Both the position numbers and the translations under genes were made by a program. From Geothrix fuzhouensis (GTDB taxonomy: Bacteria; Acidobacteriota; Holophagae; Holophagales; Holophagaceae), in the NCBI RefSeq assembly GCF_024609325.1, contig NZ_JANHMQ010000002.1, positions 310,001 to 374,000 of the forward strand: a DNA stretch of 64,000 nt, in the 5' to 3' direction. Positions 51,973 to 60,104 of the stretch are shown here, piece after piece. The notes under the pieces are model-generated. The model was not told where the DNA came from. It worked only from the letters and a program-made list of their open reading frames with translations, and did no database searches. Every line of letters starts with the position of its first letter. Positions within the stretch are counted from its first letter, which is position 1.

Positions 51973-52026
51973 ATACCGACTGAGCTTCATGTTCCGAGTC
52001 CCTGGGACATGAAGCTTAGTCGGTAT
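51973..52026 (-). terminator. long hairpin after the secreted-protein genes
   Basis: ATACCGACTGAGCTTCATG and CATGAAGCTTAGTCGGTAT are inverted repeats of over 20 bp (one G-T mismatch) around an eight-base loop, with A/T runs on both sides. It lies between the gene at 52048 and its attC and is much longer than an ordinary terminator. Confidence 0.6.
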
Positions 52027-52047
52027 TTTATTCAAACGATGATTCCA

Positions 52048-52617
52048 TTACTGTTTTTTAAATGATTTCTTCTTTTCTAATTCCAATGGTTGTTCACAAC
52101 TGTGCCGACTAATTCCCCATGATATCTGTCCAGAAGGAACAACTCGGTGAAAAACAGATATGCAGACAGGGATATTGTCTCTATGAACGGGCTGGATAAT
52201 AAATGGTAGTGTACTCGTTTTTTCGAAAAGAATTGAGCCATCCTTTGAAATTAAAATATCTACTTCGAATAGAATTAAACTCTTCTTTCCGCCTACAGAA
52301 CTTGCGGATACTTTACCTAGTTCTATTGGAAAGACTTTGGAAGGTAGTAAGCCATCAACTTGAACAATTTCAGAATAGCTAATATCGCCTGAAACCAGAT
52401 CTCGTGAGGAAATGTCATCTTTTGTGAATTCTCCACGACCTCCAAATTTACTTGGGTCCAATTCGCCCACAGAAGAATGGACTTTAAACGAAACTAAAGC
52501 TCCAGGGGGTAACTTATCCATGGAACCAAGATTTAGTTGAATTATTCTACTGATGGAATCTTGTGCCGACGCATTGACTGAAAAAATGAGTGATACAATA
52601 AAAAATAAAATTTTCAT
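52048..52617 (-). CDS. secreted cassette protein, unknown
   Basis: 189 residues with a signal peptide (ILFFIVSLIFSVNASAQ). Two Cys (VCISVFHR, HSCEQP) in a mostly beta pattern, basic end (LEKKKSFKKQ). Second gene of a two-gene cassette, 14 nt after the upstream stop. Confidence 0.72.
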   Translation of the reverse strand: MKILFFIVSLIFSVNASAQDSISRIIQLNLGSMDKLPPGALVSFKVHSSVGELDPSKFGGRGEFTKDDISSRDLVSGDISYSEIVQVDGLLPSKVFPIELGKVSASSVGGKKSLILFEVDILISKDGSILFEKTSTLPFIIQPVHRDNIPVCISVFHRVVPSGQISWGISRHSCEQPLELEKKKSFKKQ

Positions 52618-52631
52618 TTGTCAATCTCCTT

Positions 52632-52835
52632 TTAGCAGGGTCCAACATCGTTATACCAACAAGTCGTTGCATCTTCAGAATCGAAAATCCAGAGTCGACA
52701 CTCTCCGCTTGTGAGATCGAATATCACAAGATATGGACAAGAGGGGCTTCGTGCAAATGCTGGCCCAGAGCTAAAGGCTAATGTCATGGCGGTTGCCACC
52801 ATGGCTCGCCACACTCGACGAAATGACATTTTCAC
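52632..52835 (-). CDS. small secreted Cys-containing protein
   Basis: 67 residues with a signal peptide (WRAMVATAMTLAFSSGPAFA) and a mature part of about 40 residues with four Cys. Translated before the gene at 52048 in the same cassette, so a shared pathway is possible. Confidence 0.68.
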   Translation of the reverse strand: MKMSFRRVWRAMVATAMTLAFSSGPAFARSPSCPYLVIFDLTSGECRLWIFDSEDATTCWYNDVGPC

Positions 52836-53050
52836 ACCTCCTTATCATCATGGCGGCATGGCCGCTAGTTGTGATTAGGCCGGAAGCGCCATAATTTATT
52901 GAAAATAATGGCTGACCTAGGCCCGTTGAAACTGGGCATCACCCTAACGCCGCCGCGGCAATGGAGGAAGATATTCCGCCGAACGGTATCAAATCAGCCT
53001 CTGAACGGGTACCAAAAAGATAGAGCAGGGAACATTAGGGCCGTAAAGCC
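52836..53050. other. untranslated start of the two-gene cassette
   Basis: 215 bases without a gene. AAGGAGGTG precedes the ATG at 52835. It has room for a cassette promoter, and an AT-rich stretch (52888-52909) could serve as -10/-35 region, but no clear pair is seen. Confidence 0.4.
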
Positions 53051-53174
53051 GTCTAACGAATGAAGCTAACCGGCCCCGCCTGCACCGAGGCGCTGAGCGA
53101 AGCCGAGGAAGCGGGAAGTTGAGAGAGAGCGGAAGACAACGTAGGCGGGGTCCGAGTTGAGCGCAAGGTTAGGG
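53051..53174 (-). repeat. attC C7
   Basis: Standard site. Right core (minus strand) GTTAGAC, left core CCCTAAC. Confidence 0.92.
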
Positions 53175-53231
53175 CGCAGCATGGGTGCAATTTGTTGATA
53201 TAGGCAACGGATTGGAGATGATTGCTTATTT

Positions 53232-53618
53232 TTACTGTTTATCTGTAAATACAATAAGTGTGGCTCGATAATCATTTCCCTGGTCGGGATTTCCCTTTAA
53301 GTCATGGTCGTTAACGATCCGGGTATCTAGCACAATTAGGCCATCTGCGCCTGCGCGAGCAGCGGCAATTCGAAATTTACCGAAAATCGTTCCCTCATCT
53401 GGGCGGTAGCTCCAATCAAGGTACTGGACCATCCCGATCTCTTTGTAAGGTCTAGTTGGTTTTCTGCTGATGTAGATTTCGACTTCATCGGGGTTTTTCT
53501 GTATTAGATTCGCCTGGCCAAACATGGAAGTTCTTACGCCTCTTGTCTGGTCTGCTTCGGGGCTAGAGCAACCAATCGCTACAAAAAAGAGGAAAGTGAT
53601 AAGAGGTAAAAATTTCAT
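53232..53618 (-). CDS. cassette lipoprotein, unknown
   Basis: 128 residues with a lipoprotein signal (LITFLFFVAIGCSS, lipobox IGC). The region GTIFGKFRIAAARAGADGLI resembles the YjhX/LprI-like or DUF4156-type pattern in which a helix with Ala-Gly-Ala-Asp-Gly precedes a strand; the family is not certain. Second gene of a two-gene cassette. Confidence 0.72.
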   Translation of the reverse strand: MKFLPLITFLFFVAIGCSSPEADQTRGVRTSMFGQANLIQKNPDEVEIYISRKPTRPYKEIGMVQYLDWSYRPDEGTIFGKFRIAAARAGADGLIVLDTRIVNDHDLKGNPDQGNDYRATLIVFTDKQ

Positions 53619-53746
53619 GATGCTCCCTTTATTTTATTTGAGGTTGATATAGTAAAGGTGCTTTCTAGCAAGTGTGTCAGTAGAATGAGAAAGAGTGTAT
53701 GGAATAATGGCTGTCTGGCCATGGTTTGGCTTAGGGTTATGGGTTG

Positions 53747-53959
53747 TCAAAAGGCATTGGGACCGATCAAGTGTTTACAAATGCCGGGAACCCATTGCCA
53801 GGGATCTCCTGGGCACCGGTCCCAAGCCAGGCGCGGATTGTCCGTCTTTGCCTTCATGAACCAAAAGAAGAGTTTATTGTTATCCCAGGTGCGCCGTTCC
53901 GCAATTGGAACACGCATTAATTCTGTTCTTACAGCCTGTTCGAATTCCGATTTGTTCAT
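53747..53959 (-). CDS. small soluble cassette protein, unknown
   Basis: 70 residues: MNKSEFEQAVRTELMRVPIA and a Trp/Pro-rich end (DRCPGDPWQWVPGICKHLIG). First gene of the cassette, 128 nt before the lipoprotein gene, with no attC between them. Confidence 0.68.
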   Translation of the reverse strand: MNKSEFEQAVRTELMRVPIAERRTWDNNKLFFWFMKAKTDNPRLAWDRCPGDPWQWVPGICKHLIGPNAF

Positions 53960-53974
53960 GGGACGTCTCCGAAG

Positions 53975-54098
53975 GCCTAACGAATGAAGCTAACCGGCCC
54001 CGCCTGCACCGAGGTGCTGAGCGGAGCCGAGGAAGCGAGAAGCTGAGAGAGAGCGGAAGGCAATGCAGGCGGGGTCCGAGTTGAGCTAAGGGTTAGGC
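53975..54098 (-). repeat. attC C8
   Basis: Standard site, cores GCCTAAC and GTTAGGC. Confidence 0.92.
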
Positions 54099-54108
54099 GC
54101 GGGCCTAG

Positions 54109-54414
54109 TCATTGGATTTTGACACTTGAAGGGACTTGGCGTCGTTCGATGTAGCCAGAAACCTTTTTGTCGGGGGTTTTGGCGTTGAAGTGGAACTTGA
54201 TGTAAGGGCGAGCGCCATCGTTGGGGTGAAACTCGGTTGTGAGGTAGGCACGCTCATCTTCAGTGAGTTCACGGACGGACCCATCTTCATTCACATAGAC
54301 GAACTTGAATCCGTCCTCGTTTGGGCGTCGAGACCGAGTGATGAATTTGTATCCAACCCACACCGCCAGAACTGCGGCGATGACTTCAGTGGTGATTTGA
54401 AGGGGTTGGTTCAT
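54109..54414 (-). CDS. membrane-anchored cassette protein
   Basis: 101 residues. An N-terminal membrane helix (TTEVIAAVLAVWVGYKFI) and a soluble part with acidic segments (VYVNEDGSVRELTEDERAYL). Unknown. Confidence 0.7.
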   Translation of the reverse strand: MNQPLQITTEVIAAVLAVWVGYKFITRSRRPNEDGFKFVYVNEDGSVRELTEDERAYLTTEFHPNDGARPYIKFHFNAKTPDKKVSGYIERRQVPSSVKIQ

Positions 54415-54429
54415 GGCGTGTTCACTGGC

Positions 54430-54553
54430 GGCTAACGAATGAAGCTAACCGGACCCGCCTGCACCGAGGCGCTCAGCGGAGCCGAGGAAGCAGAACGATG
54501 AGAGAGAGCGGAAGGCAAGGCAGGCGGGGTCCGAGTTGAGCGGAGGGTTAGGC
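54430..54553 (-). repeat. attC C9
   Basis: Right core (minus strand) GTTAGCC; otherwise standard, with one change in the arm (ACCGGACCCGCC). Confidence 0.9.
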
Positions 54554-54584
54554 CGTGATGCGTGACCATTCGATCTCCATGGGA

Positions 54585-54836
54585 CTATTTGGGGAGAATC
54601 CAGATGAAGAACAGGCCGATGAGTGAAAGATGCTGTGCCAGGGACACCCAACCTGGGATGTTGTCATCAATTCGATCGTATTCAGTGCCAGCTGGCCAAA
54701 GATATCGAAGCCTAAAGGGAAGTAGCGCCCAGAAGGCGGCTGAAATGAAGCCAACATTTTTTACGTGATAGAAGAACGAAATGACGACCGAAATCGCTAG
54801 AGCCAATCCACAGATTATTTTGAGGTTTTCGACCAT
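54585..54836 (-). CDS. small cassette membrane protein
   Basis: 83 residues with three hydrophobic segments (IICGLALAISVVISFFYHV; VGFISAAFWALLPF; LSLIGLFFIWILPK). Unknown. Confidence 0.7.
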   Translation of the reverse strand: MVENLKIICGLALAISVVISFFYHVKNVGFISAAFWALLPFRLRYLWPAGTEYDRIDDNIPGWVSLAQHLSLIGLFFIWILPK

Positions 54837-54855
54837 GCAGCAATCTCGACGAACG

Positions 54856-54979
54856 GCCTAACGAATGAAGCTAACCGGCCCCGCCTGCACCGAGGCGCTG
54901 AGCGGAGCCGAGGAAGCGGGAAGCTGAGAGAGAGCGGGAGGCAATGCAGGCGGGGTCCGAGTTGAGCTGAAGGTTAGGC
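54856..54979 (-). repeat. attC C10
   Basis: Standard site, cores GCCTAAC and GTTAGGC. Confidence 0.92.
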
Positions 54980-55001
54980 GGCGGCCAAAGGTTTGCATGG
55001 T

Positions 55002-55235
55002 TCAAGCGTCAATCAGCCGGAGTTCAGATGGTGGAACCTGGATATCTCTACCGGTCGAAAGTTCTACGGTGTATATCAGACCGGACTCATCAATGAATGC
55101 GGAAATGACAGAACCTCTTAAACCCGCGTCGGGGCCACACTGCAGCTCGACCGCGTCGTTGCAGACAAACGGCATATCTTCGGGATGCCGACGGCCTTCA
55201 TAGAACGCGCTGTCTAGTTCATTCTCATTCGACAT
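55002..55235 (-). CDS. small soluble cassette protein
   Basis: 77 residues, acidic (MSNENELDSAFYEGRRHPED), with a small beta-barrel-like pattern (GLRGSVISAFIDESGLIYTV, then LSTGRDIQVPPSELRLI). Unknown. Confidence 0.72.
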   Translation of the reverse strand: MSNENELDSAFYEGRRHPEDMPFVCNDAVELQCGPDAGLRGSVISAFIDESGLIYTVELSTGRDIQVPPSELRLIDA

Positions 55236-55244
55236 TTTGAGGGC

Positions 55245-55368
55245 GCCTAACGAATGAAGCTAAGCGGCCACGCCTGCACCGAGGCGACGAACGGAGCCGA
55301 GATAGCGAGAAGAAGAAAGAGAACGCCAGGCAAAGCAGGCGGGGTCCGACTTGAGCGAGAGGTTAGGC
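55245..55368 (-). repeat. attC C11 (read-through subtype)
   Basis: Cores GCCTAAC and GTTAGGC. Arms as in C5 (GAAGCTAAGCGGCCACGCC; CCGACTTGAGCGAGAGG). The gene at 55247-55657 is read through it. Confidence 0.9.
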
Positions 55369-55657
55369 GATTCAGCCCCAACGATATGGGCCAGGGAATG
55401 ACGACAGCCCAAATCAGTGCCAGTGACCAGGCAAATGGTTGAGACATTAGCGCGGGAATTCGCTCGACCAGCCACCGGCCAAGTAACAAAGGTGGAATAC
55501 CAATGATCCAACCAATTTCTGAGAAGAAGCGAATTTGCCACCACCTTGGATGGCCAACGAACGGGTAATACAAGGCCTGGATCATGCAGAAGAAGGCAAA
55601 CCCCGACAGTACGAGGTGAACAATCCGGATTCGCTTTTGGGTTGGCAGCAGAATCAC
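55247..55657 (-). CDS. cassette membrane protein with attC-encoded C-terminus
   Basis: 136 residues. Three hydrophobic segments (VHLVLSGFAFFCMIQALYYP; IGWIIGIPPLLLGRWL; FAWSLALIWAVVIPWPI) come from the cassette body. The frame then continues through C11: LTSRSSRTPPALPGVLF and ISAPFVASVQAWPLSFIR, with the stop in the core. The tail matches that of the gene at 51173-51754 almost residue for residue. Confidence 0.7.
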   Translation of the reverse strand: MILLPTQKRIRIVHLVLSGFAFFCMIQALYYPFVGHPRWWQIRFFSEIGWIIGIPPLLLGRWLVERIPALMSQPFAWSLALIWAVVIPWPISLGLNRLTSRSSRTPPALPGVLFLLLAISAPFVASVQAWPLSFIR

Positions 55658-55663
55658 ATGAAC

Positions 55664-55787
55664 GCCTAACGAATGAAGCTAACCGGCCCCGCCTGCACCG
55701 AGGCGCTGAACGAAGCCGAGGAAGCGGAACGAAGAGAAAGAGCGGAAGACAGGGCGGGCGGGGTCCGAGTTGAGCTGAGGGTTAGGC
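55664..55787 (-). repeat. attC C12
   Basis: Standard site, cores GCCTAAC and GTTAGGC. Confidence 0.92.
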
Positions 55788-55808
55788 CCCCTGTGGCGAG
55801 TCTCCAGG

Positions 55809-56558
55809 TTACCTGTAGGTTGTACCAGGCTTTAGATGTGCACGTGAATCTAGTGCATAGGTGGCAAACACCTTATGGGCAGATGCGAATGGGAAGTTGA
55901 AAGCATGTTCTGTGACGTCAAAAAAAATTAACCCCAAGGGCCTTGATGAATCAGATGGACAAATAATTGTGTAGCTAATTCTGTGACCATTTGCATCATC
56001 GATGTATCCTCCACTAACATTCCCATACTTGGTAAATAACTCAACTTGACCTTTATTATTTGTATCAAAACGCTCATTAATATTTTGTCTGTTTGTTAGA
56101 TAAATCTTGCCTCTATCGAGAGGTAGCCCATCCGGATTGATAATAGTTAGATACAATGTTACTCTGATCTGTTTATCTATTATAATATTAATAGTTATAG
56201 CAATAATAACTAAAGAGAACAAAGTGTATCCAATCACCTTACCGAATTTCTCGCGAGGTACCGGGTCTGACTTTAAAATTAGTATGAATAGGCCAACAAA
56301 AAAGAATGGAGCGAGAGCAAGCATAGAATAACCCGCTGCCATACCAATAAACCCACCAGCTGATATTCCGAGTAAAAACAAAGACAATTGCCATATAAAA
56401 CAAGAACACCATGTTGTTAAAATGATTAATTTTAAATATTTAACAAATAAATATGATTTCAAAATTAAAAATGTATACATTAAGCAAAACATGATGCAAA
56501 TTGAAATAATGAATTTTTGATGATCAAAAAGGTAAGATACTGCCGAATTTGGAAGCAT
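55809..56558 (-). CDS. large cassette membrane protein
   Basis: 249 residues. Four or five membrane helices in the first 140 residues (IISICIMFCLMYTFLILK, FIWQLSLFLLGISAG, FFFVGLFILIL, VIGYTLFSLVIIAITINIII) are followed by a soluble beta-rich domain (YLTIINPDGLPLDRGKIYLT). Very low GC. Unknown. Confidence 0.75.
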   Translation of the reverse strand: MLPNSAVSYLFDHQKFIISICIMFCLMYTFLILKSYLFVKYLKLIILTTWCSCFIWQLSLFLLGISAGGFIGMAAGYSMLALAPFFFVGLFILILKSDPVPREKFGKVIGYTLFSLVIIAITINIIIDKQIRVTLYLTIINPDGLPLDRGKIYLTNRQNINERFDTNNKGQVELFTKYGNVSGGYIDDANGHRISYTIICPSDSSRPLGLIFFDVTEHAFNFPFASAHKVFATYALDSRAHLKPGTTYR

Positions 56559-56606
56559 GATAAGTCTCCATCGTAAATCGTCGAATTAAAGAAGCTCAGC
56601 TAGTGG

Positions 56607-56730
56607 GCCTAACGAATGAAGCTAACCGGCCCCGCCTGCACCGAGGCGCTGAACGGAGCCGAGGAAGCGGGAAGCTGAGAGAGAACGGAAGGCAATGCAG
56701 GCGGGGTCCGAGTTGAGCTAAGGGTTAGGC
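56607..56730 (-). repeat. attC C13
   Basis: Standard site, cores GCCTAAC and GTTAGGC. Confidence 0.92.
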
Positions 56731-56738
56731 GACCAGTT

Positions 56739-57032
56739 TCAGTAGCTCAGTGGGAAGCCCGTGAAATAAAAGGTTCGGGTGGTGCCGTCACGCAAAAGAA
56801 TGGTGACAGCGTCCGTGGGTTGATTGACCCCATTGCACGACATCAGCAGACTTTGGCCCTTAGGAAGGAATCCTGGATAGCGGGCCTTCATCCATGCGTA
56901 CTCATCGGCCACAGATTTGACGCGAATTGCATGAGCGCAATCCTGCCCTTCCAAGTTTTGCTCCGGGGTCGAAGTTGGCTTGCTGCAGGCCAAAACGACA
57001 AGAATGAAAGGAAGAAGCAGTATTGCCTTCAT
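56739..57032 (-). CDS. cassette lipoprotein, unknown
   Basis: 97 residues with a lipobox (LLPFILVVLACSK). VADEYAWMKARYPGFLPKGQ and ILLRDGTTRTFYFTGFPLSY resemble the region after residue 65 of the lipoprotein at 62073-62966 (NWVQRNLPGAVVL, RLPDGRERVIHFLQV), so both cassettes may carry the same small domain. Confidence 0.72.
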   Translation of the reverse strand: MKAILLLPFILVVLACSKPTSTPEQNLEGQDCAHAIRVKSVADEYAWMKARYPGFLPKGQSLLMSCNGVNQPTDAVTILLRDGTTRTFYFTGFPLSY

Positions 57033-57058
57033 AAGATCTCCGAAATGTACGTGATGGC

Positions 57059-57182
57059 GCCTAACGAATGAAGCTAACCGGCCCCGCCTGCACCGAGGCG
57101 CTGAACGAAGCCGAGGAAGCGGGAAGCTGAGAGAGAGCGGAAGGCAATGCAGGCGGGGTCCGAGTTGAGCTAAGGGTTAGGC
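57059..57182 (-). repeat. attC C14
   Basis: Standard site, cores GCCTAAC and GTTAGGC. Confidence 0.92.
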
Positions 57183-57188
57183 CGACGG

Positions 57189-57443
57189 TCATGGCAGTTG
57201 GGATTTTGACGAACACTGGTCATAGAGAAAGATTGCTACGGCTGGTGCTAAGCAAATGGGCGCACCAAGAATGACAGGGTAGGCCCAACCAGCTAGGCCT
57301 GGCCCGAGAGCGTTGAATACCAAAGGCCGAATCCACACGATGCAGACCGAAAGCCACGCGGGGAAGGCGAGGCAGAAGGTAATTACTCCGACCCACTCTC
57401 TGGGCGTGGGTTTGTAGAAGCGACCCTTTGAATTCGGATCCAT
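57189..57443 (-). CDS. small cassette membrane protein
   Basis: 84 residues with two or three hydrophobic segments (VITFCLAFPAWLSVCIVWI; LAGWAYPVILGAPICLAPAV). Unknown. Confidence 0.7.
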   Translation of the reverse strand: MDPNSKGRFYKPTPREWVGVITFCLAFPAWLSVCIVWIRPLVFNALGPGLAGWAYPVILGAPICLAPAVAIFLYDQCSSKSQLP

Positions 57444-57451
57444 CTTGGGAG

Positions 57452-57575
57452 GCCTAACGAATGAAGCTAACCGGCCCCGCCTGCACCGAGGCGCTGAACG
57501 GAGCCGAGGAAGCGAAATGAAGAGAAAGAGCGAGAGGCAATGTAGGCGGGGTCCGAGTTGAGCTAAGGGTTAGGC
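57452..57575 (-). repeat. attC C15
   Basis: Standard site, cores GCCTAAC and GTTAGGC. The first core base triplet gives the stop codon of the gene at 57570. Confidence 0.92.
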
Positions 57576-58004
57576 CTTGTGAGACCTTGCAAGTTTTTTG
57601 GCGGCGGACAAGCGTTCTTTAAGTTTGGCTGGCCCTGAACCTGGTGCTTTCGGCTGGGCTTCGTAGCGTTCTAAGATGGCAACCTCATCTTCGTATCGTT
57701 TGTCTTTCCGGTAAATGATCGCGAGCTGTTCGTAGTACCAGGGTGCGACTCCCCAGCCTTCACCAGCAAATCTTGACTCCCGCTCTGTCGCCTCGATTGA
57801 CTGAATTAGTAAAACGATGGCTTCTTCATTTCTGGACTCTCGCTTTAGTTGCTTGATCGTTTCGACCGTGTCTGTGTAATGGACTCCATCGGTTGAGCCA
57901 GCTGATTTGATGGATTCACGCACTTGCCTGAGTTCTTCATTGAGAGATCCAACCGTCTCCGCTGCCGGTGTTGGATTACCAAATAATCGTTTGAACCAGT
58001 TCAT
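57570..58004 (-). CDS. TPR-like cassette protein
   Basis: 144 residues. After an N-terminal helix the pattern KQLKRESRNEEAIVLLIQSI and WYYEQLAIIYRKDKRYEDEV, then AILERYEAQPKAPG, is that of tetratricopeptide repeats. Likely a protein-protein interaction module. The stop TAA is formed by the core of C15. Confidence 0.75.
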   Translation of the reverse strand: MNWFKRLFGNPTPAAETVGSLNEELRQVRESIKSAGSTDGVHYTDTVETIKQLKRESRNEEAIVLLIQSIEATERESRFAGEGWGVAPWYYEQLAIIYRKDKRYEDEVAILERYEAQPKAPGSGPAKLKERLSAAKKLARSHKA

Positions 58005-58020
58005 GGACGGACCCGATGAG

Positions 58021-58144
58021 GCCTAACGAAAGAAGCTAACCGGCCCCGCCTGCGCCGAGGCGCTGAGCGGAGCCGAGGAAGCGAGAAGATAAGAGAGAGC
58101 GGAAGACAATGCAGGCGGGGTCCGAGTTGAGCTAACGGTTAGGC
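58021..58144 (-). repeat. attC C16
   Basis: Standard length. GAAAGAAGC replaces GAATGAAGC next to the core. It belongs to the very short cassette 58145-58322. Confidence 0.9.
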
Positions 58145-58322
58145 CGAGACGCCGGTTCTGACGTGACATGAACCAAGGCGATGGGAAGACCGAGCGGAGG
58201 AAGGGAAAGAGCAACCTGGGGCGTTGCCACCATGAACGCATGCCCGCCATGAAGCTCAAAGCAAAACGGCCGAACAGGCGATTTGGCGGGCTGAACGGGG
58301 TTCAGAGAGCCCTGCTTTCGAG
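58145..58322 (-). other. short cassette without a recognisable gene
   Basis: 178 bases between C16 and C17. A frame from 58259 runs into C16 (MSFMAGMRSWWQRPRLLFPF) but has no sign of selection except its openness. It may be a gene remnant or a regulatory cassette. Confidence 0.5.
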
Positions 58323-58446
58323 GCCTAACGAATGAAGCTAACCGGCCCCGCCTGCACCGAGACGATGAGCGAAGCCGAGGAAGCGAGAAGCTGAGAGAGA
58401 GCGGGAGCCAGTGCAGGCGGGGTCCGAGTTGAGCGGAGGGTTAGGC
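58323..58446 (-). repeat. attC C17
   Basis: Standard site, cores GCCTAAC and GTTAGGC. Confidence 0.92.
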
Positions 58447-58470
58447 CAATTATGAACATGATGTTGGAGG

Positions 58471-58947
58471 TTAAACTGCTTTAATGAATTCCTGGAGAGA
58501 TCGTAGTAGCTCGAGATATAAGGCCCAGAACTCAGTGTATGCGTCATCCCTGCGAGTACGAACTATAGAGCCATCGCCTTTCATTGATTCAATATAGAAG
58601 TATATTTCAGACAAGTTTTCTTCAGACGGTTCTATCTCCAAATTATTGCCAACATTGTTATGGGCAAAGGCATTACGAATAGAAAGCAAGCGATGGAATT
58701 TGTCACGATTGATAAAATCACCATTAATATTTTTGTTGATGACCTGAAGCAATTTAATCTTGGCGCCAAAAGAAACAACCGAATTATCAAGGAGATTCAA
58801 TTTGACAAATTTTTCGGCATCTAATATTGGTGCAATATAGTTAAAAATAACGGTATTTATGAGCTGCTCTATTTCGCTGAAGCGCTCAACAATGACTCCC
58901 GTTCTTTGGATCTGTTCTTCTAGGCTGTAGGACTTTGAAGATGTCAT
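58471..58947 (-). CDS. HEPN-like cassette protein
   Basis: 158 residues, all helical. The motif LLSIRNAFAHNNVG has Arg91 and His96, the R-x4-H signature of HEPN ribonucleases and of MltR/DUF4145-type proteins. HEPN proteins often act as toxins or in phage defence. No antitoxin (MNT) gene is adjacent within the cassette. Confidence 0.65.
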   Translation of the reverse strand: MTSSKSYSLEEQIQRTGVIVERFSEIEQLINTVIFNYIAPILDAEKFVKLNLLDNSVVSFGAKIKLLQVINKNINGDFINRDKFHRLLSIRNAFAHNNVGNNLEIEPSEENLSEIYFYIESMKGDGSIVRTRRDDAYTEFWALYLELLRSLQEFIKAV

Positions 58948-58954
58948 GGAAGTG

Positions 58955-59078
58955 GCCTAACGAATGAAGCTAACCGGCCCCGCTTGCACCGAGACGATGA
59001 GCGGAGCCGGGATAGCGAGAAGCTGAGAGAGAGCGGAAGGCAATGCAGGCGGGGTCCGAGTTGAGCAGAGAGTTAGAC
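58955..59078 (-). repeat. attC C18
   Basis: Left core (minus strand) GTCTAAC, right core GTTAGGC. It belongs to copy B of the repeated cassette. Confidence 0.9.
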
Positions 59079-59394
59079 CGAGCCCTAAGCAGTGGCGACC
59101 TGAGCACACGGCGCGCCTAGATTTGAGCCTGCTTGAGCGGGAGCGGGAATTCATGCCGACGACCCCAAAGGGAAATTGCCGGAGTTATCGCGTGAGAGTG
59201 AAGGCCGAGAAGCTGAAGTTACCCCGATGATGGCAGAAATCCATGGGCCGATGGTTGGTGAGTAAGCGATAACACTATTCGTTGAACGCTGAAGACTGAG
59301 GAATGGCGAGGCTTTGCCCTGAATCAGTGAACCAACGATCGAACCCGACGAACCCCACGCACACCCAGCAGACAGAAATAGACAGGCGAACGAG
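59079..59394 (-). repeat. repeated gene-poor cassette, copy B
   Basis: GTTATCGC at 59184-59191 and GCGATAAC at 59266-59273 bound the 90-nt core. The minus-strand core reads VIAYSPTIGPWISAIIGV and ends LGSSA before a TGA that overlaps the ATG of a second frame (59154, MNSRSRSSRLKSRRAVCSG), which runs through C18. It is closest to copy D. Confidence 0.8.
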
Positions 59395-59518
59395 GCCTAA
59401 CGAATGAAGCTAACCGGCCCCGCCTGCACCGAGGCGCTGAGCGGAGCCGAGGAAGCGAGAAGTTGAGAGGGGGCGGAAGGCAATGCAGGCGGGGTCCGAG
59501 TTGAGCTAAGGGTTAGGG
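59395..59518 (-). repeat. attC C19
   Basis: Standard site, right core GTTAGGC, left core CCCTAAC. Confidence 0.92.
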
Positions 59519-59558
59519 CGCATGAGAACGAAGAATGGGAATTCGTGCAGAACATGCT

Positions 59559-59963
59559 TCAGTCTCCGATTGGACTAAGAGCGACCGCGATTTTGTTCTG
59601 AGAGATCAAATTTTCGAAGGCATGTACATCAATGGAAACAGGGGTTCGTTTGTTGAGCACCCCATTTCCATTCGCGTCAAAGAAGTAGGAATCTTGTCCA
59701 TCCAAAATTCGGAGCCTTACCTTTTGGTTGTCGAATGAAAGGTGATCTTCTTCTTTGATGAGCGCCCGTACCGAGTCGGGCATTTCTTGATGTTTGATGA
59801 TTAATTGGATAAAGGCGCTCTTAACAATGGTCTGTTTGGTGACTGGGCGATAAGTTTGAATTGAGAAGGGGAGATAGTCGATTTGAACGCCCGCACTGGC
59901 AGGAGTCCCGACAATCGCGGCTGGCAGAAGGAGAATCAGTGCAAGGCCTCTTCGCATGAACAA
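59559..59963 (-). CDS. secreted cassette protein with an EF-hand-like segment
   Basis: 134 residues with a signal peptide (RGLALILLLPAAIVGTPASA). Near the C-terminus FFDANGNGVLNKRTPVSIDV resembles a calcium-binding D-x-N-x-N-G loop. Function unknown. Confidence 0.7.
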   Translation of the reverse strand: MFMRRGLALILLLPAAIVGTPASAGVQIDYLPFSIQTYRPVTKQTIVKSAFIQLIIKHQEMPDSVRALIKEEDHLSFDNQKVRLRILDGQDSYFFDANGNGVLNKRTPVSIDVHAFENLISQNKIAVALSPIGD

Positions 59964-59980
59964 CTCCAGGAATGGATGCG

Positions 59981-60104
59981 GCCTAACGAATGAAGCTAAC
60001 CGGCCCCGCCTGCACCGAGGCGCTGAACGGAGTCGAGGAAGCGAGAAGTCGAGAGAGAGCGGAAGGCAATGCAGGCGGGGTCCGAGTTGAGCGCGAGGTT
60101 AGGC
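59981..60104 (-). repeat. attC C20
   Basis: Standard site, cores GCCTAAC and GTTAGGC. It belongs to copy C of the repeated cassette. Confidence 0.92.
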
